Assembly (NCBI RefSeq): GCF_900107705.1
Contig: NZ_FNRE01000005.1
Coordinates: 1 to 64,000 of the forward strand
DNA: 64,000 nt
DNA from: Prevotella sp. tc2-28
Lineage (GTDB): Bacteria > Bacteroidota > Bacteroidia > Bacteroidales > Bacteroidaceae
Direction: 5' to 3'
Shown here: positions 23,668 to 34,089 of the stretch, piece by piece
Layout of the letters: each line of letters begins with the position of its first letter
Position numbering within the stretch: the first letter of the stretch is position 1
The notes under the pieces: generated by a model
The model's database searches: none
What the model was told of the DNA's origin: nothing
What the model saw: only the letters and a program-made list of their open reading frames with translations
Made by a program: the position numbers and the translations under genes

Positions 23668-25317
23668 TCACTTCGAATTCGGGCACCAGGGCTTCAACTG
23701 CTTAAAGAAGTCATTGCCCTTGTCGTCTACCAGGATAAAGGCGGGGAAGTCCTCGACTTCTATCTTCCACACAGCTTCCATACCGAGTTCGGGATACTCC
23801 ACGCACTCGATGCTCTTGATACTGCTCTGAGAGAGGACTGCAGCCACACCTCCAATGGTTCCGAGATAGAAACCGCCGTGCTTCTTACAAGCCTCAGTGA
23901 CCACATCCGAACGGTTGCCCTTGGCAATCATCACAAGACTGGCACCATTAGCCTGGAACTCATCAACATAGGGGTCCATACGATTGGCTGTAGTCGGGCC
24001 CATCGAGCCACAAGGATAGCCCTCGGGAGTCTTGGCAGGACCAGCATACAACACAGGATACTTCTTGAAATAGTCAGGCATACCCTCACCGGCATCCAAA
24101 CGGGCCTTTAGCTTAGCGTGAGCGATGTCACGAGCCACTATAATAGTACCTTTCAGGTTTACACGGGTAGAAACAGGATACTTGGAGAGTTCCTTGCGAA
24201 CAGCATCGATACCTTCGTTGAGGTCAATCTCGATGCCCTTCGTACCCTCACCTGGTCTGCGCAGTTCCTCAGGAATCAGCTCCGTGGGGTTGCTATCCAT
24301 CTTCTCCAACCAAATACCATCAGCGTTAATCTTTGCCTTGATATTTCTATCAGCCGAACAGCTGACACCCATACCGATAGGACAAGAGGCACCATGACGA
24401 GGCAGACGGATAACACGGATGTCATGAGCCAGATACTTACCACCAAACTGAGCACCCAAGCCAATCTTGTGTGCTTCCTTCAGCAACTTCTCCTCTAGGT
24501 CAATATCACGGAAGGCACGACCAGTCTCGTCTCCTGTAGTGGGCAGGTTATCGTAGAACTTGATGCTGGCCAACTTAACAGTCAGCAGGTTCTTCTCAGC
24601 TGACGTACCACCAATCACAAAGGCAATATGGTAAGGAGGACATGCTGCCGTACCCAGTGACTTCATCTTCTCAACGAGGAAAGGAATCAGCGTACCCTCG
24701 TTCTGAATGGTAGCCTTCGTCATCGGGTAGAAGTAGGTCTTATTTGCCGAGCCACCTCCCTTGGCAACCATTACAAACTTATACTCTGCACCCTCAGTAG
24801 CCTCGATGTCTATCTGCGCAGGTAGGTTACAACGAGTGTTCACCTCGTCATACATATTCAGAGGGGCATTCTGCGAGTAGCGCAGATTGTCCTGTGTGAA
24901 AGTATTGAAGACACCCAGCGAGAGAGCCTCTTCATCCTCGAAACCAGTCCACACTTGCTGTCCCTTCTCACCATGAATGATGGCGGTACCCGTATCCTGA
25001 CAGAAAGGCAGGATGCCTTTAGCAGCCACCTCGGCATTGCGCAGGAACTGCAGGGCTACATATTTATCGTTCTCGCTAGCCTCTGGGTCAGTGAGGATTT
25101 TTGCAACTTGCTCGTTATGTTCACGACGCAGCATAAACTCTACATCGTGGAAAGCCTGCTGAGCCAGGAGAGTAAGTGCTTCCTTAGATACTTTAACAAT
25201 CTGCTTGCCTTCAAACTCGGCAGTGGTTACGCCTTCCTTTGTCAGCAGGCGATACTCGGTTGTGTCCTTGCCCACCTGAAACATGGGGGCATACTTGAAT
25301 TCTGGTGTTTTTGCCAT
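23668..25317 (-). CDS. fumA: Class I (iron-sulfur) fumarate hydratase
   Basis: This 549-residue enzyme interconverts fumarate and malate using a 4Fe-4S cluster; in Bacteroidales it works in the reductive branch that makes succinate. N-terminal segments [19 protein letters not shown] and [17 protein letters not shown], the C-terminal [20 protein letters not shown] and the ending [15 protein letters not shown] are class I fumarase signatures; both domains are fused in one chain as expected. It sits in the tight leftward run between the M16 protease (22-nt gap) and the M6 protease (10-nt gap). Oxygen sensitivity of the cluster fits an anaerobe. Confidence 0.95.
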   Translation of the reverse strand: MAKTPEFKYAPMFQVGKDTTEYRLLTKEGVTTAEFEGKQIVKVSKEALTLLAQQAFHDVEFMLRREHNEQVAKILTDPEASENDKYVALQFLRNAEVAAKGILPFCQDTGTAIIHGEKGQQVWTGFEDEEALSLGVFNTFTQDNLRYSQNAPLNMYDEVNTRCNLPAQIDIEATEGAEYKFVMVAKGGGSANKTYFYPMTKATIQNEGTLIPFLVEKMKSLGTAACPPYHIAFVIGGTSAEKNLLTVKLASIKFYDNLPTTGDETGRAFRDIDLEEKLLKEAHKIGLGAQFGGKYLAHDIRVIRLPRHGASCPIGMGVSCSADRNIKAKINADGIWLEKMDSNPTELIPEELRRPGEGTKGIEIDLNEGIDAVRKELSKYPVSTRVNLKGTIIVARDIAHAKLKARLDAGEGMPDYFKKYPVLYAGPAKTPEGYPCGSMGPTTANRMDPYVDEFQANGASLVMIAKGNRSDVVTEACKKHGGFYLGTIGGVAAVLSQSSIKSIECVEYPELGMEAVWKIEVEDFPAFILVDDKGNDFFKQLKPWCPNSK

Positions 25318-25339
25318 AGTTGTATTTGCTTGTTAGTTA

Positions 25340-28243
25340 TTAATATCCGAAAATATCTTCCAATGTCAAGCGACGGATAGGACCAATCTTCTCGAGTGAC
25401 TTCATGTCGAGTTCCTTCTCGTCACCCAAAATGAGATAACGGTAAGGCTTGCGCGCCATGTTGCTCTGCTCGAAATTGATGATGTCCTTAAGGGTCATCT
25501 TCTGCATATCACGATACATTTTCTCGTTGAGGTCGTAGTCCAAACCTAACTTCTTCATCATGAGGTAGCTGTAGATGACGTTCATCTTGGTGATACGCTG
25601 AGAAGCCAGTTGCTTAATCACGGCATCCTTGGCAATCTGGAAGGCGGCTTCTGACTGCGGGATGGTATCCAGTATCTGGTGGAATTGACGCACGCAATCC
25701 ATCATCTTGTCATTTTGGGTGATGATATGGGTGAAGAAGCTCTCCTTCTCGCCCTTCTTGGAGATGCGTCCGTAGTTGGCACCTGCATTGTAAGCCAAAC
25801 CACGAGCCTCGCGAAGCTCCTGGAATACAATACCGTTCATACCTCCTCCGAAATACTCGTTGAAGAGTGTAATAGTAGCAGTCTCATCAGGATTGAAGTC
25901 GCGTCCCTCGTTGTGGTACATACGCATATAGATATTTTTGGCATCATAAGGAGCCATCCATATTTCATTCTGTGGGGTGAGCTGCTTGGTAAAAGGTTGT
26001 CCATGAGGAACAACAGCCAACTGCTTTGGTGTCTTATGGCTCTTGCTCAACTCGGCAGCAAGTTCCTTTTGACTCAGCGGACCGTAATACAGCACGGTGT
26101 GCTGCAACTGACAGAGACCACCTAACAGATTAAGCAACTGCTGAGGATTTGCTTGACGTAATTCGTCAGCAGTCATATCAGCACGACGCATATTGTGAGG
26201 ACCATAGACGCCATAGCTGAACAGGTAGTCGAAACAGGTACGCTGGTCCTTCTTGGCATCATCGCGGTTTTTGAGTGTCAGTGCTACAAACTGATCGTAT
26301 GAAGCCTTGTCGCCCTGTGCGTTATGCAGCACATTCTCCAACAGTTCCAGGGCTGCAGGCATGTTCTCGCTGAGTCCAGAGAGAGATATGTTCAGGTTAT
26401 CGCTATTGACGCTGATGTTATAGTTGCAGGCCAGCTTATAGAACTGCTGCTTGATATCGGTAGCCGACAACTTCTTGGTACCTACGTACTCAAGATAGTT
26501 GGAGGCGATATCGTAACGGTTGTCATCCTCATGCCCGAAGTCGAAACGGAACACAAGATTGAACAGCTGGTTGTCGGTATTCTGCTTATACAGGAGGGGT
26601 AAGCCCTTCTTAACCTCGCCAACAGTGATGTCACGTTGGAAATCGAGGAACTGTGGCTGGATAGGCTCCACCTTGGCATTCTGGATATCCATCACGAAAC
26701 GGCTTACTTGGTCACGATTGGTGGGAATTGGCGTGATGGCAGGCTTGTCAATCTTCTTCTGAAGGGTGTCAACACCTTGCTTCTTGAAGACAGTGGCATA
26801 ACCATCGGTAAAGAAGCGGCGGGCGAAGTCGACAATCTGTTGCTTTGTCATGCGGGCAATACGCTCCGTCTGACCGACATGATGCTGCCAACTCTCACCA
26901 TTGATAAAGGCGTTCATCTGCTGGCGGACGCGCCACGTGTTGTTGTCAAGGGCTCGCTGTTCGCTCAGTTTGCGGTTATTGATGACAGAGGGCAACAAGT
27001 CATCAGAGAAGCGGCCCTGCTTCAGATTCTCAAGTTCTGCCAGCATCAGCGAGCGTACCTCCTCCAATGACTGACCTGGCTTGGGCATTCCGATGAGTAG
27101 GAATGACGAATAGTCTTGTTGAGTCTGTGTGCCAGCCTGAGCCACCTGTACCTTCATCTGTTGGTTCAGGTTGAGGTCAAAGATACCTGCACGTCCATTG
27201 CTCAGCATGTCACCAATAACGTCAAGGGTGTCACACTGCAAGTCTGAGGCTTTCTTAGCCAGCCATCCCATCCACACTTGGTCAGCCTGCTGTCCGATAA
27301 TAGTGGTGTCCGATGGAGCCGTGAGTTTGCGCTGGGCTGGGAAGACGGGCTGAGAGACGTCAGCAGCAGGCTTCCACTTTCCGAAATAGCGGTCAATGAT
27401 GGCTACCACCTTGTCAGGATCAAAATCACCAGCCATGCAGATGGCCACGTTGTTGGGTACATACCACTTCTTAAAGTAGTTCTTAATATTCGTAATCGAT
27501 GGGTTCTTCAGGTGGGCCTGAGTACCAATCGTGGTCTGCGTGCCATAGGGGTGTGTCGGGGTAAGTTTTTTGCCTAACGCACTCCATATCTTGTCACCAT
27601 CATCTGTCAGGTACATGTTATACTCCTCATACACAGCCTCCAACTCGGTGTGGAAACCACGAATCACCATATGCTGGAAGCGGTCTGCCTGTATCTTAGC
27701 CCAGTTCTCTACCTCATTAGAGGGGATATCCTCGGTGTAGCATGTCACATCGTTAGAAGTGAAAGCATTGGTTCCCTGAGCACCGATAGCTGCCATCAGC
27801 TTATCATACTCATTGGGAATGAAATACTGGGCTGCAACCTGTGAGACAGAGTCAATCTCATGATAGGCCTTTTTGCGAGCAGCCGGATCCGTGAGCTTAC
27901 GATAAGCCTCATAGCGCTGTTCTATTTGGTCGAGCAGAGGAGCCTCAGCAGTAGGGTTGTTGGTACCAAACTGCTTGGTGCCTTTGAACATCAGATGTTC
28001 CAAGTAGTGAGCAAGACCAGTAGTCTCAGCAGGGTCGTTCTTCGAACCAGTGCGAACGGCAATGTAGGTCTGGATGCGGGGTTTCTCTGGATTTACGGAG
28101 AGGTATATTTTCAGACCATTGTCCAACGTGTAGATGCGAGTCTTCGTCAGATCGCCATTCACTGTAGTGTACTTAAAATCTTTTGCCTGAACGGACATTC
28201 CCAATGCCATCAGACAGGCTGCAACCAAAAATTTAGTCTTCAT
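25340..28243 (-). CDS. M16-family zinc protease (insulinase/pitrilysin-like)
   Basis: The 967-residue protein has a signal peptide (MKTKFLVAACLMALGMSVQA) and the inverted zinc motif HYLEHLMFKG (HxxEH, about residues 83-87) in its first half, followed by a long middle and a second, inactive M16 repeat (FNEYFGGGMNGIVFQELREA). It should degrade peptides in the periplasm. Its start overlaps the end of the DUF4954 gene by 11 nt, and fumarase follows after 22 nt. Length fits two-repeat M16 proteins of Bacteroidales. Confidence 0.9.
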   Translation of the reverse strand: MKTKFLVAACLMALGMSVQAKDFKYTTVNGDLTKTRIYTLDNGLKIYLSVNPEKPRIQTYIAVRTGSKNDPAETTGLAHYLEHLMFKGTKQFGTNNPTAEAPLLDQIEQRYEAYRKLTDPAARKKAYHEIDSVSQVAAQYFIPNEYDKLMAAIGAQGTNAFTSNDVTCYTEDIPSNEVENWAKIQADRFQHMVIRGFHTELEAVYEEYNMYLTDDGDKIWSALGKKLTPTHPYGTQTTIGTQAHLKNPSITNIKNYFKKWYVPNNVAICMAGDFDPDKVVAIIDRYFGKWKPAADVSQPVFPAQRKLTAPSDTTIIGQQADQVWMGWLAKKASDLQCDTLDVIGDMLSNGRAGIFDLNLNQQMKVQVAQAGTQTQQDYSSFLLIGMPKPGQSLEEVRSLMLAELENLKQGRFSDDLLPSVINNRKLSEQRALDNNTWRVRQQMNAFINGESWQHHVGQTERIARMTKQQIVDFARRFFTDGYATVFKKQGVDTLQKKIDKPAITPIPTNRDQVSRFVMDIQNAKVEPIQPQFLDFQRDITVGEVKKGLPLLYKQNTDNQLFNLVFRFDFGHEDDNRYDIASNYLEYVGTKKLSATDIKQQFYKLACNYNISVNSDNLNISLSGLSENMPAALELLENVLHNAQGDKASYDQFVALTLKNRDDAKKDQRTCFDYLFSYGVYGPHNMRRADMTADELRQANPQQLLNLLGGLCQLQHTVLYYGPLSQKELAAELSKSHKTPKQLAVVPHGQPFTKQLTPQNEIWMAPYDAKNIYMRMYHNEGRDFNPDETATITLFNEYFGGGMNGIVFQELREARGLAYNAGANYGRISKKGEKESFFTHIITQNDKMMDCVRQFHQILDTIPQSEAAFQIAKDAVIKQLASQRITKMNVIYSYLMMKKLGLDYDLNEKMYRDMQKMTLKDIINFEQSNMARKPYRYLILGDEKELDMKSLEKIGPIRRLTLEDIFGY

Positions 28244-30086
28244 AATCTGTTTCGTGGTCTAATTTTGAAATAAAGTCATCAAATACATCCTGCTCGACAT
28301 CTCCCATCTCGAATTCCTTCTGGGCATCCTTGCGGATTTCAGCAATCCATGCACGACGGGCTCGGACATAGTCCTCACGGATGCGCTGCATGGCGGCATC
28401 ATTCAACTCTTCAAGGCCATAGTAATCAAGAATCAGCTTGTAGGTCCACACCCATTGATACTCACGATAGTGGTCGTTAATATCATTGAAACGATCTAAC
28501 ACATCCTGGATGCTCTCAATGGTTCCGTTCTTGATATCGTCAATTAGGCGTTGCTCTTCGCTGGCAGGCAGCAACAGACCAGAGAGGTCGTTCCACTTGC
28601 CCTCGCCTGTCGTTGATGTCGGCTTGCCAAGAAAACCACCTTTAGCTGCGCGTTTCAGCACGGCCCCCATATAGATACGCAGGGCAATATCGTAATACTT
28701 GATACCCTTGGTCAGCGACGAAGCGTTGATAATGTATTCTTGGAAGTTATAGCTTGAAACGTTCTTTCCTCCAGCCTGGCGTAAAGACTCAAGGATATGC
28801 TTACCCTCTACAATTTCACCGACGGTAAAGGGAGAAAGCCAGTCGAAGTTTATAACACTCTTGCGACATGAACTGGCTCGTTTATCGCGCTTGGGCCATT
28901 TCTTGATATCGCGGTAGAGTCCCACCGTAGTGATATTACGGCCTGGCACGATATACATGGTCTCACCATAAGCCAACAGGTAGGCAAATGGCAGGCAACG
29001 CATGTCTGGATGGTTCATCAGTTTGCCGAAGCAGACAGAGAAAGCGCCAATCTTGGCAGGCATCAGCACATAGGCTCCTGAAGCAGTCTTGGAACCGCGT
29101 TCCAGTGTTCCATAGTGCATGGGCCCCATCTTGTAGGCGTGGTTGGAGAAATTGGTGTTAGAGCCGGCATTATAGAAAGAGAACTCACCACCGATGAGCA
29201 GGCTTGACTTATGGTGAGAAGCCGAGAATGGGCCGCAGAAAGCTGCACAGGCCTCACCGTTGGCCATATAGGAGTTGGCAAAGAACACACTGGCCTCTGC
29301 GGTAAAACCGTTGGTAATCTGGCAGGCCTCACCCACAAAGCAGTCCTGCATCTTCACTGAGTTGGTGATGCTGCAACCATTCGAGATAATAGAGTTTTCG
29401 CAGATAACACCTGTTCCAATATATACCGAGGCATCCTTCGAGCTCAGGATGGTACAATCAGAGAGCCTTGCCGCACCATTAATCTCGCAGTCGTCCTTCA
29501 CAACGGTATTGGTAATCTCCTTGGAATTGATAATTTTCACACCATTGCCAATTGTGCCACGCTCTGGCTGGGTGAAGCGGATTTCTTCGTTGACAAGTCG
29601 CAGGAGGGTATCTTTCAACTGTTTGTCACTAAAGTGCTTGACCATGAATGCAGCCAACTGGGAATTCAGGTCATGGAACAGGACAACATTGCCATCGCCC
29701 ATCTCGTTGAGCACGCTAACCAGATGACCTTCGCCAAAAGTGGCACCCTCGGTAGTCTCCATTGTGGAAACATTGGAGATATAGCAGTCATCACCAATAG
29801 TATAGTTATTGATGAAATTGCCAATCTTCTCTATCAAACAGTCGTCGCCCACCGTAACATTACGCAAGGTTGCATCGTTGATGCCCGAATGTTTGGTAAA
29901 GCCCTTGGTGACCTCTACCTGTTTCTCGAATTTGCCCAGACGAATATCACCATAGAATATCACGCGGTGGAAACCATAGGGCGAGAAAGCCTCATCCACC
30001 ATTACTCTTGTCCAGTCCTCTGCCCAACAGCTGTTGTTCTCAAGGACGTTAATCTCATCTTGTGTCAGTTGTCTGTAATTTCTCAT
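28233..30086 (-). CDS. DUF4954 protein with left-handed beta-helix repeats
   Basis: This 617-residue protein is the widespread Bacteroidales DUF4954 type. Residues about 60-260 show hexapeptide-like turns (GDDCLIEKIGNFINNYTIG; KDDCEINGAARLSDCTILS), which build a left-handed parallel beta helix as in acyl- and nucleotidyl-transferases; the C-terminal 250 residues are helical (REYQWVWTYKLILDYYG). No signal peptide. The enzymatic role, perhaps a transferase acting on sugar nucleotides, is not established. It lies between hflX (20-nt gap) and the M16 protease (11-nt overlap). Confidence 0.85.
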   Translation of the reverse strand: MRNYRQLTQDEINVLENNSCWAEDWTRVMVDEAFSPYGFHRVIFYGDIRLGKFEKQVEVTKGFTKHSGINDATLRNVTVGDDCLIEKIGNFINNYTIGDDCYISNVSTMETTEGATFGEGHLVSVLNEMGDGNVVLFHDLNSQLAAFMVKHFSDKQLKDTLLRLVNEEIRFTQPERGTIGNGVKIINSKEITNTVVKDDCEINGAARLSDCTILSSKDASVYIGTGVICENSIISNGCSITNSVKMQDCFVGEACQITNGFTAEASVFFANSYMANGEACAAFCGPFSASHHKSSLLIGGEFSFYNAGSNTNFSNHAYKMGPMHYGTLERGSKTASGAYVLMPAKIGAFSVCFGKLMNHPDMRCLPFAYLLAYGETMYIVPGRNITTVGLYRDIKKWPKRDKRASSCRKSVINFDWLSPFTVGEIVEGKHILESLRQAGGKNVSSYNFQEYIINASSLTKGIKYYDIALRIYMGAVLKRAAKGGFLGKPTSTTGEGKWNDLSGLLLPASEEQRLIDDIKNGTIESIQDVLDRFNDINDHYREYQWVWTYKLILDYYGLEELNDAAMQRIREDYVRARRAWIAEIRKDAQKEFEMGDVEQDVFDDFISKLDHETDYED

Positions 30087-30106
30087 AAATAAGTATCTTG
30101 CAATGG

Positions 30107-31378
30107 TTATTCTTCTACTGTATACAAAAAGTCATTGTAGGGATATTTCTGAACGTGCAGCTCGCGGACTTTCTGATAAAGCACCTCGCGCAACTCTTCA
30201 ATGTTCTGCTTCTCACGGGCAGAGATGAAAAGGCAGTCACCTTGCATCTTAGCCATCCACGTCTTCTTCAACTCCTCCAGTGAGATGTTCTCACGGGTGG
30301 GTGCTGTCAGGTCGTCCTCATCCTGCGGAGTCCAGGTATAGGCATCTATCTTGTTAAAGACCAACATAGAAGGCTTGTCTGAACAGCCTAGGTCAGAGAG
30401 TGTCTTCTCTACAACATTGATCTGTTCTTCGAAATCGGGATGAGAAATGTCAACAACGTGGACAAGCAGGTCGGCCTCGCGCACCTCATCAAGTGTTGAC
30501 TTGAACGAGTCAACCAGATCGGTAGGCAGTTTACGGATAAATCCGACGGTATCAGCCAACAGGAAGGGCAGATTGTCAATGACCATCTTGCGTACGGTGG
30601 TATCAAGGGTAGCAAACAGCTTATTCTCTGCGAAGACCTCACTTTTTGACAACAGGTTCATCATCGTAGACTTGCCCACATTGGTATAGCCCACCAAGGC
30701 CACACGGATTAAGCGGCCACGGTTCTTACGCTGAGTGGTTTTCTGCTGATCAATCTCCTGAAGACGCTGTTTGAGCAGTGTGATACGATGCAGGATGATT
30801 CTTCGGTCCATCTCTAACTGAGTCTCACCAGGACCACGAAGGCCTACTGAACCTTTGCCGCCTCCGGAACCCGAACCGCCGCCCTGGCGCTCCAAGTGAG
30901 TCCATAAGCGTTGTAGGCGGGGTAGCATATAACGATATTGAGCTAGTTCGACCTGCGTCTTGGCCTCTGCTGTCTGGGCACGCATGGCAAAGATATCCAG
31001 GATGAGCGACGTGCGGTCCAGTATCTTCACTTTCAGTTCCGCCTCAATATTACGTATCTGCTTGGCTGACAGTTCGTCATCGAAAATAACCATACCCACA
31101 GGCTGTGTCTCGCCTGTAGGATCGTCATCAGCAGCCTCTTCCTGCATCTTGATGTATTGTCTGATTTCTTCCAGCTTACCCTTTCCCACATAGGTCACCT
31201 GACTAGGTCCTTGCACCCTTTGTGTAAAGCGTTTCACGGTGACGGCACCCGCCGTATCAGCCAGAAACTCCAGTTCATCCAGATATTCTTTTGTCTTGGC
31301 CTCATCCTGCTGTTGCGTAATCAGTCCGACAAGCACAGCCGTTTCCGCCTTGACCTCAGATATAACAAATTCCTTCAT
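30107..31378 (-). CDS. hflX: HflX, ribosome-associated GTPase
   Basis: HflX is a GTPase that splits or rescues stalled ribosomes under stress. The protein has the N-terminal HflX domain ([20 protein letters not shown]), a basic linker with [12 protein letters not shown], and a GTPase domain with G1 [10 protein letters not shown]3 [10 protein letters not shown] and G4 NKID. The ATG at 31378 (423 residues) is preferred over the longer frame to 31489, because the extra N-terminus is not part of the family and because a TACCTTTG promoter element lies at 31407-31400 in between. It heads the leftward run of six genes down to 20854. Confidence 0.93.
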   Translation of the reverse strand: MKEFVISEVKAETAVLVGLITQQQDEAKTKEYLDELEFLADTAGAVTVKRFTQRVQGPSQVTYVGKGKLEEIRQYIKMQEEAADDDPTGETQPVGMVIFDDELSAKQIRNIEAELKVKILDRTSLILDIFAMRAQTAEAKTQVELAQYRYMLPRLQRLWTHLERQGGGSGSGGGKGSVGLRGPGETQLEMDRRIILHRITLLKQRLQEIDQQKTTQRKNRGRLIRVALVGYTNVGKSTMMNLLSKSEVFAENKLFATLDTTVRKMVIDNLPFLLADTVGFIRKLPTDLVDSFKSTLDEVREADLLVHVVDISHPDFEEQINVVEKTLSDLGCSDKPSMLVFNKIDAYTWTPQDEDDLTAPTRENISLEELKKTWMAKMQGDCLFISAREKQNIEELREVLYQKVRELHVQKYPYNDFLYTVEE

Positions 31379-31399
31379 ACATATTATATAATACGGATG

Positions 31400-31459
31400 C
31401 AAAGGTACAAAAAAAAATTCTGTTATGCATTCATCTTTCACAATTATTTTATAACTTTG
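31400..31459. promoter_or_regulatory. Divergent promoter region of hflX and nagB
   Basis: TACCTTTG on the minus strand (31407-31400) faces hflX and TAACTTTG on the plus strand (31452-31459) faces nagB. Neither has an obvious TTTG at the -33 position. Confidence 0.6.
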
Positions 31460-31495
31460 CAGCCGGAAACAGTACAACTTTTTAAACAATTACTT

Positions 31496-32287
31496 ATGAG
31501 AGTTATTATCGAATCAGATTATCAGAAAATGTCGCAATGGGCTGCTGAGCACGTCATTGAGCGTATCAATGCCTTTAAGCCCACAGCAGAGAAACCTTTT
31601 GTTCTGGGTTTGCCTACCGGCAGTTCACCCGAGGGAATGTATGCCTGTCTCGTCAAAGCCAACAAGGAAGGCCGTGTATCATTCAAGAATGTGCTGACGT
31701 TCAACATGGACGAGTATGTTGGACTGCCCGAGTCACATCCCGAGTCATATCACTCTTTCATGGCTCGCAACCTGTTCGACCATATTGACTGTCCCAAGGA
31801 GAATATCCATATCCTAAACGGCAACGCCAAGGATTTGGAGGCTGAGTGTGCCCACTACGAGGAGATGATTCAGGAGGCTGGCGGCATCGACCTGTTCATC
31901 GGAGGTATCGGTCCCGACGGACATATCGCCTTCAACGAGCCTTTCTCAAGCCTTGCTTCCAAGACACGTGTCAAGACACTGACATCGGACACCATCATCG
32001 CTAATTCACGCTTCTTCGACAACGACGTCAACAAAGTGCCCAAGCTGGCATTGACCGTAGGTGTGGGCACCGTAATGGCTGCCCGTGAGGTGATGATTCT
32101 CTGCAACGGACACCATAAGGCTCGCGCTTTGCAGGCTGCCATCGAAGGCCCCGTCTGCCAGGCATGGACCATCTCAGCCCTGCAGACCCATCAGCACGGC
32201 ATCATCGTTTGCGACGAACCTGCCACAGACGAGTTGAAGGTCGCCACTTACAAATACTTCAAGGATATAGAAAAAGACAACCTTTAA
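31496..32287 (+). CDS. nagB: Glucosamine-6-phosphate deaminase
   Basis: NagB converts glucosamine-6-phosphate to fructose-6-phosphate and ammonia, feeding amino sugars into glycolysis. The 263-residue protein has the family segments [53 protein letters not shown] and [13 protein letters not shown]. The ATG at 31496 is preferred because the in-frame extension upstream would precede the TAACTTTG promoter element at 31452-31459, and [12 protein letters not shown] is the family start. It is a single gene and converges with dnaA over a shared hairpin. Confidence 0.95.
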   Translation: MRVIIESDYQKMSQWAAEHVIERINAFKPTAEKPFVLGLPTGSSPEGMYACLVKANKEGRVSFKNVLTFNMDEYVGLPESHPESYHSFMARNLFDHIDCPKENIHILNGNAKDLEAECAHYEEMIQEAGGIDLFIGGIGPDGHIAFNEPFSSLASKTRVKTLTSDTIIANSRFFDNDVNKVPKLALTVGVGTVMAAREVMILCNGHHKARALQAAIEGPVCQAWTISALQTHQHGIIVCDEPATDELKVATYKYFKDIEKDNL

Positions 32288-32302
32288 CGGTTGTCTTTTT
32301 TT
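32273..32302 (+). terminator. Terminator between convergent nagB and dnaA
   Basis: AAAGACAACC (32273-32282) and GGTTGTCTTT (32289-32298) pair perfectly with a 6-nt loop, then TTTT. The nagB stop codon lies in the loop, and A/T runs on both sides allow function in both directions. Confidence 0.85.
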
Positions 32303-33713
32303 ACTTCTTATCTCTCAGTTTAAAGGAATTCTCTATACTGCTCACTTCGGAACTGAATGCCTTGTCTATCTTCAAGCGCTGCTCAATAGCCGAGCAACTG
32401 TGAATGACTGTAGAATGATCTCGTCCACCAATCAGTTGACCAATGCGTGAAGCAGGCATCTTGGTGTATTTCTGGGCGAGATACATCGAAATCTGGCGTA
32501 CCAACACATAGTCACGTTTACGTGAGCGACTGAATATTGATTGCTGGCTGACACCATAATGGTTGCACACCTTGTCCAGAATATCATCAATGGTCAGCGG
32601 CTTGTTGTCTATCTTCACCGCGCGCTTGATGATTCGTTCAGCAAGCCGCATATCTATATTGGAATTATAGACAACACTATAGGCAAGAAGCGAATTGATA
32701 ACACCCTCCAAGTCACGGACGCTACCATTGGCAGTCTCAGCAATAAACTGGATAACATCCTCAGGAATCTTCAGTCCATCACGACGACACTTTGCATCCA
32801 AGATATCCTTGCACAGCTGTACGTTAGGTTTCTCCAACTCGGCAATCAGACCGCAGGAGAAACGCGTCAGCATACGATCCTGCAACCACTTCAAATCCAC
32901 TGGAGGACGGTCTGAAGCCAGAATGATCTGCTTTCCCAACCTAAACAAATGGTCGAAGATATGGAAGAAGGTAGCCACCGTCTTCTCTGCCGTTGCCCAT
33001 TCCTGCACATCGTCAATAATGAGCACATCAATAGTCTGGTAGAAATTGATAAAATCGTTAACCGTATTCTGACGGCTGGCATCTGTAAACTGCACTTGGA
33101 ACAGGCGTGCAGAAACATAGAGCACACGCTTGTGTTGGTACATCTCCTTACAACGGACACCAATCGCATTAATCAGATGAGTCTTTCCACAACCCGACGG
33201 ACCAAAGACGAAGAAGGGGTTAAACGTTGACTTACCAGGATGCTCGGCAATAGACAGTCCCACAGTACGAGGCAACTTATTGGAGTCACCCTCGATGTAG
33301 TTACGGAAGGTCTTATGAATATCCAGCTGGGGATTCAAATCCTGAGGGGCAGCATCCAGCACCGTAGGAGCCTTGTTACCCCTGTTGGTAGCCGGAGCAG
33401 GTTCAATGGCTACGGGAGCCTCTGCCTCGACATCCTGTGAAAGGCCATTCGTCTTATCAGTAACAATGCGATAGGTCAGTTGGATTTGCTGACCGAAGCA
33501 ACGTGTCAGCACTTTGCTCAACAGTCCCACATAGTACTGCTCCAAATATTCGTACACGTACATACTCGGTACCTGTACGAGCAAAGTCTGGCTGTCTTCG
33601 TCGTATTTCTCGAAGACGATTGGCGCGAACCAGGCCTTATATTGTTGCTCTGTGACGATTTCCCTTATCAGTGAAAGGCAGTTGTCCCAAAGCGCCTTTG
33701 GATTTTTTCCCAT
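32301..33713 (-). CDS. dnaA: DnaA, replication initiator
   Basis: DnaA binds DnaA boxes at oriC and melts the origin. The 470-residue protein has domain I (CLSLIREIVTEQQYKAWFAP), a linker, the AAA+ domain with Walker A GPSGCGKTHL and Walker B VLIIDDVQ, and the C-terminal DNA-binding domain with the signature GGRDHSTVIHSC (about 437-448). Length is typical. It is transcribed alone from the promoter at 33779-33810. I see no TTATCCACA boxes in the adjacent 375 bp, so oriC need not be here. Confidence 0.97.
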   Translation of the reverse strand: MGKNPKALWDNCLSLIREIVTEQQYKAWFAPIVFEKYDEDSQTLLVQVPSMYVYEYLEQYYVGLLSKVLTRCFGQQIQLTYRIVTDKTNGLSQDVEAEAPVAIEPAPATNRGNKAPTVLDAAPQDLNPQLDIHKTFRNYIEGDSNKLPRTVGLSIAEHPGKSTFNPFFVFGPSGCGKTHLINAIGVRCKEMYQHKRVLYVSARLFQVQFTDASRQNTVNDFINFYQTIDVLIIDDVQEWATAEKTVATFFHIFDHLFRLGKQIILASDRPPVDLKWLQDRMLTRFSCGLIAELEKPNVQLCKDILDAKCRRDGLKIPEDVIQFIAETANGSVRDLEGVINSLLAYSVVYNSNIDMRLAERIIKRAVKIDNKPLTIDDILDKVCNHYGVSQQSIFSRSRKRDYVLVRQISMYLAQKYTKMPASRIGQLIGGRDHSTVIHSCSAIEQRLKIDKAFSSEVSSIENSFKLRDKK

Positions 33714-34089
33714 GCGGCGATACTACTTTATTTATTATTAAAGACGAAAATTGGTCTTACGTTTATTGTTTTCGAATGCAAAGTTCGGTATTTTTTTTGA
33801 AATGAACAAATGTGTCTTTTTTGTAGGCAAAGATACCACAATCCGTAACTTGTTAGTTTTAGGGATTTTATGCCTTTCAGACTATTTGCGCCACCTACTA
33901 TCCTCTTGCAAAATTCCATACACTTGATTTGCAACAACTTAGCACAGAAATGCACATACTTCTATGCATGTGCACTCTGAAAATCCACCACGACTTGAAA
34001 GATACAAATATCAAGCAGTTGCAAGAAAATTGTAGAAACCATTTGATACGCCACTCTTATTTATACAAAATAAAAATAAGGCGCTTTTT
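33714..34089. other. Intergenic region upstream of dnaA
   Basis: Apart from the dnaA promoter (33779-33810) the stretch holds a hairpin, TGCACAT (33951-33957) pairing with ATGTGCA (33968-33974), and AT-rich sequence. I see no clear gene and no consensus DnaA boxes. Confidence 0.5.
33779..33810 (-). promoter_or_regulatory. Probable dnaA promoter
   Basis: On the minus strand TTTG (33810-33807) is followed after 20 bp by GAACTTTG (33786-33779), one base off TAnnTTTG. The leader to the ATG would be about 60 nt. Confidence 0.6.

Noticed and set aside
31379..31489. N-terminal extension of HflX
   Set aside because: The extension would begin upstream of the promoter -7 box at 31407-31400 and is not part of the family.
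33728..33955. Minus-strand 75-codon frame upstream of dnaA
   Set aside because: It overlaps the probable dnaA promoter, has a rare-codon, Cys/Lys/His-rich composition and no start context; more likely chance in AT-rich DNA.
33714..34089. oriC next to dnaA
   Set aside because: No TTATCCACA-type boxes or clear AT-rich unwinding element were seen; dnaA and oriC are often apart in Bacteroidetes.
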